Position numbers and translations under genes: made by a program. The notes beneath the pieces were generated by a model, which made no database searches, was not told where the DNA came from, and was given only the letters and a program-made list of their open reading frames with translations. From Aquiflexum balticum DSM 16537 (GTDB lineage Bacteria; Bacteroidota; Bacteroidia; Cytophagales; Cyclobacteriaceae), in assembly GCF_900176595.1 (NCBI RefSeq), contig NZ_LT838813.1:3986001-4050000 (forward strand): a stretch of DNA of 64,000 bases, in the 5' to 3' direction. Every line of letters begins with the position of its first letter. Position 1 is the stretch's first letter. Of the stretch, positions 36,419 through 45,193 are shown in pieces.

Positions 36419-37519
36419 TTATTTTTTGACTGAAAAGATAACCAACTTTTGATTCTTGATTGCAGAATCATAGCTAATCAATGGGTTATTCCCTTCATAA
36501 TCGATTAGGTTTTCTTTTTTCATTCGAATTATTTCTTCCCTCGCATGCGAACCTATATGGCCCTTTGAAAGGGTGTAATCAATAACCGATTTGTTATCTG
36601 TAATTTTTTTTGATAAAATATTATCTCTTAAATCCCTTTGGAAAGATTGGATTTTGGTCAATTTCGGTTGGTCAAAGATACCTAATTGAGCTTTAGACAA
36701 ATCATCTTCAATATCAAAGTTGGCCTCACCATTCAGACCGCTTTTTTTCCAGACTATTTCCAAAAACTTGTTTACGGCCAATTGGTGTGAAGCACCAAAA
36801 ACCAATCCATAAATACCTGATCTCTTTTTTATAGAGAAAGGATATAACTGTAAATTTGAATTTGACGGGAGCTTGTTTTTAATTGCCCCAATTAGGTTTC
36901 TGTGAATAAACTGATAGGGGTTTTTCTTCAAATCCTCTATGTCAAAATCAATAGACTGTTTGAATTCAGGTGTTTCGTCAAATCTTTTGAAATATGATGT
37001 AGAAACAAAGAATAGAAAGTCCGTCCTTTTTGATTTTTCAAGTTTGTTAATTGTATCCAACTTCAAAAATTTAACCCCGTTTTGGTCTAAAAATACAAGA
37101 GAGGGATGTTTTATGATATCAGAATAATACTTTTCAAAAGCTTTTTCAAATTCCAGATTTGAATACTCTATTTCAACAAATAACTTAAGTATTGGTTGCT
37201 CCTCAATAAAGCTACTACATGCATTTTGAAGTTCTATGAATTTAGGTTTTTTGAATTCATTAAGCTTTAGATAAATTTTTGTCCTTTTTTGAAGAATAAT
37301 ATCTGTATGGTCAAGAATCTTTTTCAAAATCCGGATGGGGCTACCTTCTATACCGTTTATGTCATATCCCTTTCCGGCAAAAAAATCGATTATACAAACC
37401 GTACCAAATCCCGACATCACAAAAGTTGGAAGCCAAGCTTGGGTATAATCCTCAAAAATTTCAAGTTTTGTGATCGTTCCTTGATCAAAAGGTTTTTCAT
37501 GCAAATCCTTAATTCCCAT
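36419..37519 (-). CDS. tcmP: Three-Cys-motif partner protein TcmP, copy 2
   Basis: 366 residues. It has the intact family motif IIDFFAGKGYD with Asp45, GIEGSP and FLDQNGVKFL. Compared with copy 1 the C-terminal part is virtually unchanged, while residues 45-110 carry most substitutions (for example DHTDIIL for DHAEIIL, SSFIEEQ for NCFIKEK). This copy looks functional. It leads the TcmP-DUF5131 operon and is preceded by the module-edge hairpin at 37566. Confidence 0.87.
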   Translation of the reverse strand: MGIKDLHEKPFDQGTITKLEIFEDYTQAWLPTFVMSGFGTVCIIDFFAGKGYDINGIEGSPIRILKKILDHTDIILQKRTKIYLKLNEFKKPKFIELQNACSSFIEEQPILKLFVEIEYSNLEFEKAFEKYYSDIIKHPSLVFLDQNGVKFLKLDTINKLEKSKRTDFLFFVSTSYFKRFDETPEFKQSIDFDIEDLKKNPYQFIHRNLIGAIKNKLPSNSNLQLYPFSIKKRSGIYGLVFGASHQLAVNKFLEIVWKKSGLNGEANFDIEDDLSKAQLGIFDQPKLTKIQSFQRDLRDNILSKKITDNKSVIDYTLSKGHIGSHAREEIIRMKKENLIDYEGNNPLISYDSAIKNQKLVIFSVKK

Positions 37520-37565
37520 AAGCTTATTTTTTAATTTATAAAGAACGTACTTTTTAAAACATTAG

Positions 37566-37589
37566 AAAATACCGTGTTTGGGGTATTTT
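37566..37589. repeat. Module-edge hairpin AATACC / GGTATT
   Basis: Duplicate of the hairpin at 28859 and equally 46-47 bases upstream of a tcmP start. Confidence 0.6.
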
Positions 37590-37798
37590 TCATTAAATAT
37601 GGGGCAAAATCAACTGATTGAAGGAAGGAAAGTTAAATATTGATTCTAATTGAAGGTGTATGGAAGTAATTGGGTTGTTATAAGTTTTCCAGAAACATCC
37701 TAGTTTCCATGATGGAAAGAGTAGGAGAGGGGTGATTCCATAAAATGATATTTTGGATATGCTTTGACTCCATCAGAAAGGAAAACTTACCCTAGGGG

Positions 37799-37878
37799 AG
37801 GATTACTGTCCAAAATACCAAGAATGCTAAATCAAAAAATCAGTTCTTATTTTAAAAACCAATTGATATATTTCTTCC
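37799..37878 (+). promoter_or_regulatory. Conserved leader of the boundary gene, copy B
   Basis: Ends at ATG 37879 and matches the leaders at 29090 and 46850 (CCAAGAATGCTAAATC and CAATTGATATATTTCTTCC). Confidence 0.55.
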
Positions 37879-38115
37879 ATGGACAACGCTACACTTAGGA
37901 AATTAGTAAGGGATTATCAACTTGGGCTAAGGGATGATATAGTAGTGCTGGAATCCCATTTCAGTCATGTTTGGTATTTTATCGATGCAGACGGATATGA
38001 ACTAACTCTTTTGTATGGCAAGGGAAAATATGCCATCTTATACCATCACCGGAAGCTGGGGCAGGTGGCCATTGACTTTCTTTGCGAATCCAAAACTTGT
38101 TATTCAAATTTGTAG
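37879..38115 (+). pseudogene. Boundary gene, 5' fragment, copy B
   Basis: Longest 5' copy: MDNATLRKLVRDYQLG, WYFIDADGYELTLLYGKG, YHHRKLGQVAIDFL, and then the frame runs into unrelated sequence near 38097 (ESKTCYSNL). The 3' overlap with the 38100 gene on the other strand marks the junction. The continuation appears at 38942 beyond a DUF6169 module, with about 155 bases repeated on both sides but roughly 15 percent different. Confidence 0.7.
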
Positions 38116-38603
38116 GATTCAAATTCTTCCATATTTGACTTGGCGAAATCTTTCAAATCATTCAAATATGGGTTGTTTTTTAAAGTAACAATTGATATGT
38201 AAGTTGTTATGGAATAATTTTCCCCATCATTTACAAGTTTAAAATCCAGTTTTTCAAACCTCTCTAATGAACTTTTGTCATACCATTTATCAAATAAAAT
38301 CTTTCTATAAAGTTCACGTTGATCTTGGCTGTCACAGATAAATATAATTGAATTTCTAACATCTTGATCGAAAAGTTCTTCAAGAAAATTAATAAGGGTT
38401 TGGCAAATTTTTGGATCAAAACCGTTTTGGTCTTTATTTCTTTTTTCTTTGGGGACAAGTGGGAAAAATGAGAAATCAAATAAAAAATCCCCATAAGGAG
38501 GAACAAACGATGATTTTTCTAGGATAATAATATAGGGTACTCCTTTGTCTGTATCAAATGAGTACCCTTTTTTAATTTGGTGTAAATTATATTGGTTTGA
38601 CAA
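38100..38603 (-). CDS. DUF6169-like protein
   Basis: 167 residues with YSFDTDKGVPYIIIL, GDFLFDFSFFP, a NSIIFICDSQDQRELYRKILFDKWY segment and a soluble alpha/beta pattern, which fits the DUF6169 family from memory. It uses a TTG start at 38603, inside the 3' end of a 53-codon gene upstream, so the two are coupled as small partner plus larger protein, a layout frequent in toxin-antitoxin modules. Function unknown. The module is wedged between two pieces of the boundary gene. Confidence 0.65.
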   Translation of the reverse strand: MSNQYNLHQIKKGYSFDTDKGVPYIIILEKSSFVPPYGDFLFDFSFFPLVPKEKRNKDQNGFDPKICQTLINFLEELFDQDVRNSIIFICDSQDQRELYRKILFDKWYDKSSLERFEKLDFKLVNDGENYSITTYISIVTLKNNPYLNDLKDFAKSNMEEFESYKFE

Positions 38604-38748
38604 ATTTAATCTTTCTATTTTCCTCGAGTTCTTTTAAATCTTTTCCCTCACGAATATAAGAAATGATTGCATTTTTATCTTCGACCTTTTTTTGAATGTA
38701 ATCGAAAATTTTAGCGTTCTTTTCGGTTTTTACGATTACTTTTTCCAT
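38587..38748 (-). CDS. 53-aa partner of the DUF6169 gene
   Basis: Short gene from ATG 38748 to TAA 38587, reading MEKVIVKTEKNAKIFDYIQK, later AIISYIREGKD and ending KFVKPI. It is lysine/glutamate-rich and helical after a short strand, as in many small antitoxin-like proteins. It overlaps the DUF6169 start by 17 bases. The gene is too short for usual length cut-offs. The antitoxin role is inference. Confidence 0.6.
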   Translation of the reverse strand: MEKVIVKTEKNAKIFDYIQKKVEDKNAIISYIREGKDLKELEENRKIKFVKPI

Positions 38749-38941
38749 TTGATTTTACGATTTGTTTGATGAATCAATTGACAGAAATTACAAATTTCAT
38801 ATCAATTTAAATTAATCATGTAGGGGATTATGCTTTCCAACAATACAAATATACTATATAATTTTTTGCTATATAAAAATTTCTAATCTTTTTACAAAGG
38901 AATTAGTAGTTGTTTGTAATTCTCATTGTCAATTAGTTAAG

Positions 38942-39221
38942 TGATATTGAAGTGCTGGAATCCTATTTCAATCATGTGTGGTATTTTATCGATGGTGATG
39001 GATATGAACTAACCCTAATGTATGGCAAGGGAATATATGCTATCTTATACCATCACCGGAGGCTGAGGCAGCTTGCCATAGATTTTCTGTCCGAGTCCAA
39101 TCCACTCAGGGACCTTACGCTTTTTGTCAGTGGCTTGGAGGGGCGGTTCGGGATCTTTGTTGAAGAATTTCTTCCTAGGATCCTGGCGGAGTTTGCATTG
39201 GTGGAGAGGAGGGATAATTGA
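38942..39221 (+). pseudogene. Boundary gene, 3' fragment, copy B'
   Basis: Enters the frame at DIEVLESYFNHVWYFIDGDG and continues to the end (ESNPLRDLTLFVSG, EEFLPRILAEFALVE, stop TGA at 39219). It has no leader and no start codon. It is closer to copy A/A' than to copy B, which argues that B and B' did not arise by simple splitting of one gene. Confidence 0.7.
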
Positions 39222-39280
39222 GGCTGAATTGATAGGTTCAAGGATAAACCGGACTTCTTTTGTTATTATTAGAGTTAATA

Positions 39281-39297
39281 GTCTGGTTTTTCCGGAC
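39281..39297 (+). promoter_or_regulatory. Shared hairpin upstream of the Crp-like gene
   Basis: GTCTGG / CCGGAC around TTTTT, within AATAGTCTGGTTTTTCC. The same word occurs at 45927-45952 before the methionine aminopeptidase gene, at a similar distance from the start. Confidence 0.5.
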
Positions 39298-39364
39298 AGA
39301 TATATAAATTGGCAAACACTATAACTAAACTGTGCTAAACTGAAAAACTGTAGTCGATTAAAAA

Positions 39365-39946
39365 ATGAATACTGAAAAAATCTTAAATCAAATTGGGGAG
39401 ATTTATTTACCATTAAATCATGAATGTCAGCAAGAATTAATTGCTTATTCAAAAGTTAATACATTCAAAAGAGGAGAGGTTGTAGTTCGTGAAGGACAAT
39501 TTTCTAAAAAAGCATATTTGATTGTAGAAGGTTGTTCGAGAGCCTATTACTTGAAAGACGGAAAAGATATTACGGACTGGTTTACTTTCGAAAATCAGTT
39601 CATGGCTCCTATTGTTAGCTTTTTTAGTGACAAACCAAGTCCCCATTATGTTGAATTTGTTGAAGACTCAACAGTTCTTGAGTTTTCGAAGGATATTATG
39701 GACAAACTGACAAGTAAACACCATGAATTTGAACGTTTTATAAGCAAAGTGGTAACTGAAACGATGTTAGGACTTTGTGAAAGATTGTACACTATACAGT
39801 TTAATAAGGCAGATGAAAGGTATAATCACCTATTAAGTATTTATCCTAATATCACAAACCGAGTTCCCCTAACCCATATTGCTTCATATTTAGGAATTAC
39901 ACTTGAAACTTTGAGTAGAATAAGAAATCCTAAAAACCGCCTTTGA
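39365..39946 (+). CDS. Crp/Fnr family transcriptional regulator
   Basis: 193 residues: cyclic-nucleotide-binding-like domain (FKRGEVVVREGQFSKKAYLIVEG, about 33-56) and a C-terminal helix-turn-helix VPLTHIASYLGITLETLSRIR (about 167-187). No iron-sulfur cysteines. It resembles the regulator at 51212. Two genes, for a small membrane protein and a flavodoxin-fold oxidoreductase, follow on the same strand and are its likely targets. Confidence 0.88.
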   Translation: MNTEKILNQIGEIYLPLNHECQQELIAYSKVNTFKRGEVVVREGQFSKKAYLIVEGCSRAYYLKDGKDITDWFTFENQFMAPIVSFFSDKPSPHYVEFVEDSTVLEFSKDIMDKLTSKHHEFERFISKVVTETMLGLCERLYTIQFNKADERYNHLLSIYPNITNRVPLTHIASYLGITLETLSRIRNPKNRL

Positions 39947-40002
39947 TCTAGATCAAATAATAACGCTTCCATTTAGTAGATTTTTGTAAAAAAAATTAAA
40001 AG

Positions 40003-40341
40003 ATGGAAGAAAAAAACAGTCAACTAAAATCAATTTTTGGAAAGTGGTGGGAATCTGTTAGGAATTGGTTTTACCCAACTTGGTTACTTTACGAGCTTTC
40101 AATTCGCTTTTATGATTACGCAATAGCTGTCCATAATTATTTGATAGGTCGCCAAAATTATTTTGCTTCCTATATAGGGGAAGTTGGTTGTCAAATTTCA
40201 GCTATTTTTTTTGGTGTAGCCACATTCATAATATGCACAGCCTTTTTAACGTTGCCGGCTAGTTTTCTTCTATATACATTCTTCAGAACCAAAAATTTAA
40301 CCACCAATCATTTTGAGGATCAAATCAAAAAATATTTCTAA
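40003..40341 (+). CDS. Small membrane protein
   Basis: 112 residues with two tryptophan-rich N-terminal helices (GKWWESVRNWFYPTWLLYEL) and a transmembrane pair around 62-95. No family is recognised. It ends five bases before the flavodoxin-type gene starts, so they share a transcript. Confidence 0.65.
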   Translation: MEEKNSQLKSIFGKWWESVRNWFYPTWLLYELSIRFYDYAIAVHNYLIGRQNYFASYIGEVGCQISAIFFGVATFIICTAFLTLPASFLLYTFFRTKNLTTNHFEDQIKKYF

Positions 40342-40345
40342 GAAG

Positions 40346-40924
40346 ATGAAAAAAATATTGATTATAAATGGACATCCCGACAAAGAAAGTTTCAGTTTTG
40401 CACTTTCAGCGTCATATCAAAAAGGGGCCGAAAAATCAAATGCCGTAATTGAAGTAATTAATATCAGGGAATTGGATTTCAATCCTAATCTTCAATTTGG
40501 TTATCGAAAGCGAACAGAATTGGAACCTGACTTATTATATGCCCAAGCTAGATTAAAATGGGCAGATCATATAGTTTGGATATACCCAGTATGGTGGAGC
40601 TCTGTACCTGCAATTATGAAAGGGTTCTTGGATCGAGTTTTACTTCCTGGATTTGCTTTCAACAAAAGAGAAAATTCGTTGTTTAGCGACGGATATTTTA
40701 AAGGAAAAACCGCAAGGATAATTTGTACATTAGACCAGCCTGCCTGGTATTACAAGTGGGTTTATGGAAACCCAAGCCATAATGCTATTAAGAAAGGGAC
40801 ATTGAATTTTATTGGAGTAAACAAAGTGCGAATCACAACCATTGGCCCCATAAGACTTTCCAAAGATGAAGTTAGAGCAAATTGGTTAAAAAAAATTGAA
40901 AAACTAGGTCTAACAAATAAATGA
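40346..40924 (+). CDS. NAD(P)H:quinone oxidoreductase, flavodoxin fold
   Basis: 192-residue cytosolic flavoprotein of the MdaB/YabF/KefF type. KKILIINGHPDKESFSFAL (2-20) is the FMN/FAD phosphate loop, HIVWIYPVWWSSVPAIMKGFLDRVL the conserved middle, and GRT-equivalent residues KTARIICTLDQPAWYY follow. The ATG at 40346 is chosen over 40313 because the fold begins at once with the beta strand. It probably detoxifies quinones with the neighbouring regulator as control. Confidence 0.85.
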   Translation: MKKILIINGHPDKESFSFALSASYQKGAEKSNAVIEVINIRELDFNPNLQFGYRKRTELEPDLLYAQARLKWADHIVWIYPVWWSSVPAIMKGFLDRVLLPGFAFNKRENSLFSDGYFKGKTARIICTLDQPAWYYKWVYGNPSHNAIKKGTLNFIGVNKVRITTIGPIRLSKDEVRANWLKKIEKLGLTNK

Positions 40925-40982
40925 ACCATTGATTACTTGTAAGGGATGCTTTCAAAATTATTGAAAGAGAATAGGATTTCTA

Positions 40983-41618
40983 TTGATCATAGATTTTATT
41001 TGGTTATTGCCATTTCTGATTGTTGTCGGTTCGGGTAAAACAACAGGGGGTGAAAAAATGGCATGGATACTTGCTGTAATTTCCATCTCTCTTGGTCGCA
41101 TGGAGCGTTTATATCCTACTTGCTTCAGTAAAAAAGAAATACTAGACATGGAATCAACAGATTTATTAAAGGAATATTTGTCAAAGCAAAGCAAGGTGTT
41201 TACCACCTCACTCGGGTTGACATTGGGACAACTGGAAGAGGGGATCTATTCCAGTCATAAGTTCTCAGTTGAGGAGATTGGTTTTGATTTTGAATTGTTC
41301 ACCGAACCTGAGAGCCTGTATGAATTTATTGAAAATTATAAGTTGGAAAGTTTGGGTAAAATTGATGAAATGGGTTACCGGGACATTTGGATCAGGTATC
41401 TCAATAGGGAAGCTGAAATGGAAGTTACCCAATCAGAACTACAGGAAGCACCCTTGACTTTCAGATTATATAAAGGGAAAACAATGATTTATTCAAAGGT
41501 TTTACATTTTTATGATGAGGTAAACAGACACCTGACTTTGTCGGAAGATTTCTTTGACTATTTCCTGCATAATGAAAAAAAGTTGAATGTGGCGGTGGAG
41601 AATATGTATAGGTATTAA
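40983..41618 (+). CDS. Unknown protein, start uncertain
   Basis: The frame opens at a TTG (40983) and gives 211 residues. The first 50 (LLPFLIVVGSGKTTGG and on) are unlike the acidic, soluble remainder, which starts to look like a normal protein at MESTDLLKEYLSKQSK (41148). The N-terminal part may be read-through of unrelated sequence, so 41100 or 41148 may be the actual start. No family is recognised. Confidence 0.45.
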   Translation: MIIDFIWLLPFLIVVGSGKTTGGEKMAWILAVISISLGRMERLYPTCFSKKEILDMESTDLLKEYLSKQSKVFTTSLGLTLGQLEEGIYSSHKFSVEEIGFDFELFTEPESLYEFIENYKLESLGKIDEMGYRDIWIRYLNREAEMEVTQSELQEAPLTFRLYKGKTMIYSKVLHFYDEVNRHLTLSEDFFDYFLHNEKKLNVAVENMYRY

Positions 41619-41863
41619 TGTGGGAAAAGATAACGATGAACAAAAGATTCGAAACGCATACTGCTGCCAATACCAGATGTTTTCCAAGCAAAACCCTGCT
41701 TACAGTAAGTATAAAATATAACTTAAAATGATCATAACCAAATCAGAAAGACGGGACATTGACCTTGAAAAGATCATTGCATTATAAGGCAAACAAATGC
41801 AGTGCTTCTGATAATGGACTTTGGCTCATGTAACTCATTAACTGTAGCCGCAAAAAACAATTC

Positions 41864-42556
41864 CTATTTCAATCCCATCAGTTCCTCTACCAACTTCCAG
41901 ACCATCGTACAGGGATTATGGTTGGCGTAATCTTGTTGCCCTATAAGGTTTTCGGTCAGATTTTTGGCATTGCGGATGGCATTATCCTGGTTGCCGTAAG
42001 TTTTAAGTAAGTCATACATTTCTTCACTGTTTTTCTGATATCGATAATGCTCCCCTATATGGGGCCTCAGGTTACCTTCTATGAGTTGCTGGTAATCAGT
42101 TCTATTGATTCCATTGTTATAGAAATGAAAATGCAGGAGATACCAAAGTTCAAAAGCCTCGTTGCTCCATGCACATCCTATTTCAGGACTTGAATTGCTA
42201 CATCGTTGTATGGCACTGTTAAAATCCTGGGCGGAGAAGCTATCCTTATCAAAAACCACCCACAACCTGTCGATGGGTCGGCTGTTTTCCTTTTCGTAGG
42301 AGAGTTTCAGCCGCAGGGCTTCATCCACCAATGACTGAGTGTTCCTTCCAGTCCCTTCAATATCTATCTGATAGAAGGTTAATACCCCTTTAGGCAAATC
42401 TTCCTTTAAACCCTTGAAATAATTCGGTTCGGTCTTTTCACCCTCACAGACGATAAGGTAGAATTGACGTTTGGTTCTAAAGTCTCTCTTTCTCTTTTCC
42501 TCTTCTCTGGCAAATCGCTTCAGGTGTTCATTGGGGATTTTTATCTTCCTTGCCAT
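41864..42556 (-). CDS. rloB: RloB-family (Toprim-like) defence protein
   Basis: 230 residues. FYLIVCEGEKTEPNYFKGL (about 33-51) is the Toprim-type acidic start, DRLWVVFDKDSFS (about 95-107) the DxD element and CAWSNEAFELWYLLHF the family signature. RloB/AbiLii proteins work with an AAA ATPase (RloA/AbiLi) in abortive phage defence. The start overlaps rloA by 16 bases, so the two are translationally coupled. Confidence 0.88.
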   Translation of the reverse strand: MARKIKIPNEHLKRFAREEEKRKRDFRTKRQFYLIVCEGEKTEPNYFKGLKEDLPKGVLTFYQIDIEGTGRNTQSLVDEALRLKLSYEKENSRPIDRLWVVFDKDSFSAQDFNSAIQRCSNSSPEIGCAWSNEAFELWYLLHFHFYNNGINRTDYQQLIEGNLRPHIGEHYRYQKNSEEMYDLLKTYGNQDNAIRNAKNLTENLIGQQDYANHNPCTMVWKLVEELMGLK

Positions 42557-43833
42557 TCCCTGTCGGATTTTGAAAGGTTACCAATAAACGGAATGGCCCC
42601 ATATCGGCCCTCGATATAGTCTTTTTCAAAGGATCTGTCCTTACGGATTGTTTTCCCTTCTTCTTTATATTCTACCAAGGAATAGATGCCGGAAGCCCCG
42701 AATTTGTCTTTTTCTACAAAATAGATCTGATCTCTCCGGTAATTGCCATAATTCAACAAGTTGGTATCATGGGTCGCAAAAATCAACTGGGCATTTTTAG
42801 GGTTGAATTCTCTGGAATTGAACAGTTTCGTAATCGCAAGTGTTAGAATGGGATGCAGGTTCGCATCAAGTTCATCCACTACCAATAACCCACCGTCATT
42901 CAAAACATCGAACACAGGCCCGGAGATATTAAACAACTTATTGGTTCCTGAAGATTCCTGACTGCGCATGTCAAATTCAACTTGGCCAGCTACCATATCT
43001 TTTGAATCATACTTCCTGTGAATGGTCTTGATATCTATACGGAATGCTCCCTCCAAGTCGGTTACCAATTGTTTTACCAGTGTTTCTGGCATATCACCAG
43101 GAAGTTCTTTGGGGTCGAATGGTTTTTTGGAAATAGAGATATCCTCAAATCCCAAATCCAGTTTTTTATAGAAATCCAAAAGGGTATTTCTGGTTTGGCT
43201 GTTTTCCAGCATCTCAAAAGTCACCCCTTTGTAACCTTCATGCTTTAAGCCTGAAATGGCAATGAAGTTGTTGAACCATTTCATGATCATTTTGGAAATC
43301 CTGCCATTGAACTGGTCGGCCACTGCCAGAAACAGTGCGTTGTCCCTGGTGCGTTCTTCCAAATCCTTTCCTTCAGGAAATCCTTTCATTACCTCAATAC
43401 CCTCATTTTCCCGAAGGAACAAGGGTTTTTCGGACTGTTTTTTAGCTTCAAACAACCATTCAGAATGGATCCTATGATCATCCACTTCAAACCCGTAGCG
43501 ATATCTAATGCCATCAATCAGAAATACAGCTTCAAAGTATGATGGGGAGTGTTCGGTCGCTGTATTTAATAGGAAGGGAACAATATCCAACTCATCAGCT
43601 GATGATTGCTCAAAGGACTGTAGCACTAATCGTCTCATGGTGGACATGGCTTTGATCAGGTTGCTTTTGCCACTGGCATTTGCACCATAAACTACCGCCC
43701 CACGCAGTAAATCGAAGCGTTCTGTGGAAATGATATTGGTATCAACATGCTCCTTGATGGAGGTGGCTATCAAGCTGAGCGTTGTTTTTGACTTGAAGGA
43801 CAAGTAGTTCCCTACTGAAAACTCTATTAGCAT
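42541..43833 (-). CDS. rloA: RloA-family AAA ATPase (AbiLi type)
   Basis: 430 residues, SMC/RecF-like ATPase. Walker A GANASGKSN (50-58), Walker B GGLLVVDELDANLHP and the H-loop ATHD are clear. FSVGNYLSFKSKTTLSL at the N-terminus is typical of the AAA_15/AAA_21 class. Together with RloB it forms an OLD-like two-component defence system. The pair starts just right of a 21-base scrap of the boundary gene. Confidence 0.9.
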   Translation of the reverse strand: MLIEFSVGNYLSFKSKTTLSLIATSIKEHVDTNIISTERFDLLRGAVVYGANASGKSNLIKAMSTMRRLVLQSFEQSSADELDIVPFLLNTATEHSPSYFEAVFLIDGIRYRYGFEVDDHRIHSEWLFEAKKQSEKPLFLRENEGIEVMKGFPEGKDLEERTRDNALFLAVADQFNGRISKMIMKWFNNFIAISGLKHEGYKGVTFEMLENSQTRNTLLDFYKKLDLGFEDISISKKPFDPKELPGDMPETLVKQLVTDLEGAFRIDIKTIHRKYDSKDMVAGQVEFDMRSQESSGTNKLFNISGPVFDVLNDGGLLVVDELDANLHPILTLAITKLFNSREFNPKNAQLIFATHDTNLLNYGNYRRDQIYFVEKDKFGASGIYSLVEYKEEGKTIRKDRSFEKDYIEGRYGAIPFIGNLSKSDREWQGR

Positions 43834-44179
43834 TTTGACTATGTTATGAGAAATATTCTCAAATATAGTTAAATTACTCTATATTATGAGTTAGTAATGA
43901 GGAAATTTCTCATTATTCCAGAGTTTTGTGTGAGATGATATCGAAGTGCTATTTATTTTGAATAAAATTCGGAATTTGATTATTGATTTCGGATACAATT
44001 TATTTATCCTTAGTCTCAAACCAGGTATTTATTCCAATTATTCCATTAGGATATTTTTTTTCTAAAATTTGAGAGCATCTGTTTTTCTAGTGATTCCAAA
44101 ATGGGAAAATTGGATTTGATATTTTTACCTTAGTAAGTCTGGGATTTCTCTCCACTACTCACTCCAATCAAAATAAAGA
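43834..44179. other. 346-base spacer with a boundary-gene scrap
   Basis: AT-rich; contains the rloA promoter region and the short match to the boundary gene at 43931-43951. No gene is seen. Confidence 0.5.
43931..43951 (+). pseudogene. Boundary gene, short scrap
   Basis: AGATGATATCGAAGTGCT is the same word as in copies A and A' (codons for DDIEVL). Matching stops after 18-20 bases on the right and at once on the left. The scrap is between the rloAB and CoiA-like modules. Confidence 0.5.
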
Positions 44180-44998
44180 ATGAGATACGCAATAGTCAAT
44201 GGTACAAAAACTGAGGCAACCAAAGGTCTCAAAGGAATATGTCCAAGTTGTAGGTCAGAATTGATTGCAAAATGTGGTGAACGAAAAATAAACCATTGGG
44301 CGCATATTGGAGTTCGATCCTGTGATCCTTGGTGGGAACCAGAAACTGAATGGCATCGAACTTGGAAAAGCAATTATCCTGTTGAATGGCAAGAAGTCTT
44401 TTTGACTGATGAAGAAACAGATGAAAAGCATATTGCCGATATCCGAACTTCGCATAATCTTGTGGTTGAGTTTCAACATTCTTATTTAGATAAAGCGGAA
44501 CGAACTTCACGAGAAAGGTTTTATAAAAATATGGTTTGGATAGTAGATGGTACACGCTTAAAAAGAGACTATCCCCGTTTTCTTAAAGGGAGGGAGAATT
44601 TCCGTAATACCAATATGAGAGGCATTTTTAAAGTTGATTTAATTGAAGAGGTCTTTCCTGAAAATTGGCTTACCAGTTCCGTTCCTGTCATTTTTGATTT
44701 TAAAGTACTGGGCACAATTGACAATATAAACGATTTTCGAAATCTACTATATTGTTTGATTCCTGTTCGAATAGGTAGATATGCAATACTTGCCGAAATA
44801 CCGCGTAAGGCTTTTATTAATGCTTCAATTGACGGAAGTTGGTCATTAAGAGTTCAGGAATTCATTGAGAATTTAACACAACCAAAACCAGAACGACAGA
44901 ATCAAATACCAGAACCCCAAGTTCAAGTAAGGAAGAATGAACCTTCACATTATTTTGACCCACGGAAAAATAAATTTATAAAAAAAAGACGCTTATAA
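44180..44998 (+). CDS. CoiA-like nuclease-family protein
   Basis: 272 residues. CPSCRSELIAKCGERKINHWAH (about 21-42) is the zinc-like cysteine/histidine segment, WHRTWK near 54-59, HIADIRTSHNLVVEFQHS supplies the D...E-x-Q endonuclease-like core, and RERFYKNMVWIVDG follows, all as in CoiA-family proteins. CoiA supports recombination of incoming DNA in Gram-positive bacteria; here no competence genes are near, so a stand-alone role in the island is likelier. Confidence 0.8.
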   Translation: MRYAIVNGTKTEATKGLKGICPSCRSELIAKCGERKINHWAHIGVRSCDPWWEPETEWHRTWKSNYPVEWQEVFLTDEETDEKHIADIRTSHNLVVEFQHSYLDKAERTSRERFYKNMVWIVDGTRLKRDYPRFLKGRENFRNTNMRGIFKVDLIEEVFPENWLTSSVPVIFDFKVLGTIDNINDFRNLLYCLIPVRIGRYAILAEIPRKAFINASIDGSWSLRVQEFIENLTQPKPERQNQIPEPQVQVRKNEPSHYFDPRKNKFIKKRRL

Positions 44999-45193
44999 CT
45001 GTTTGGACAAAATGTCTAAGCCAATCTATCTTTCCTAGATGTTCGTGGGTTTACTCATGGAAAGAATGGAGTCCAGTTTCCCAATGGGGCATGACCTATT
45101 GGGAAACTTCAAAAAGTAGACGAATGGTCGGGAGAGAGTAGGAGGGAGATAGCGATTTGAGTGGTCAAGATAGGTATAGTCTATATCTTTGAT

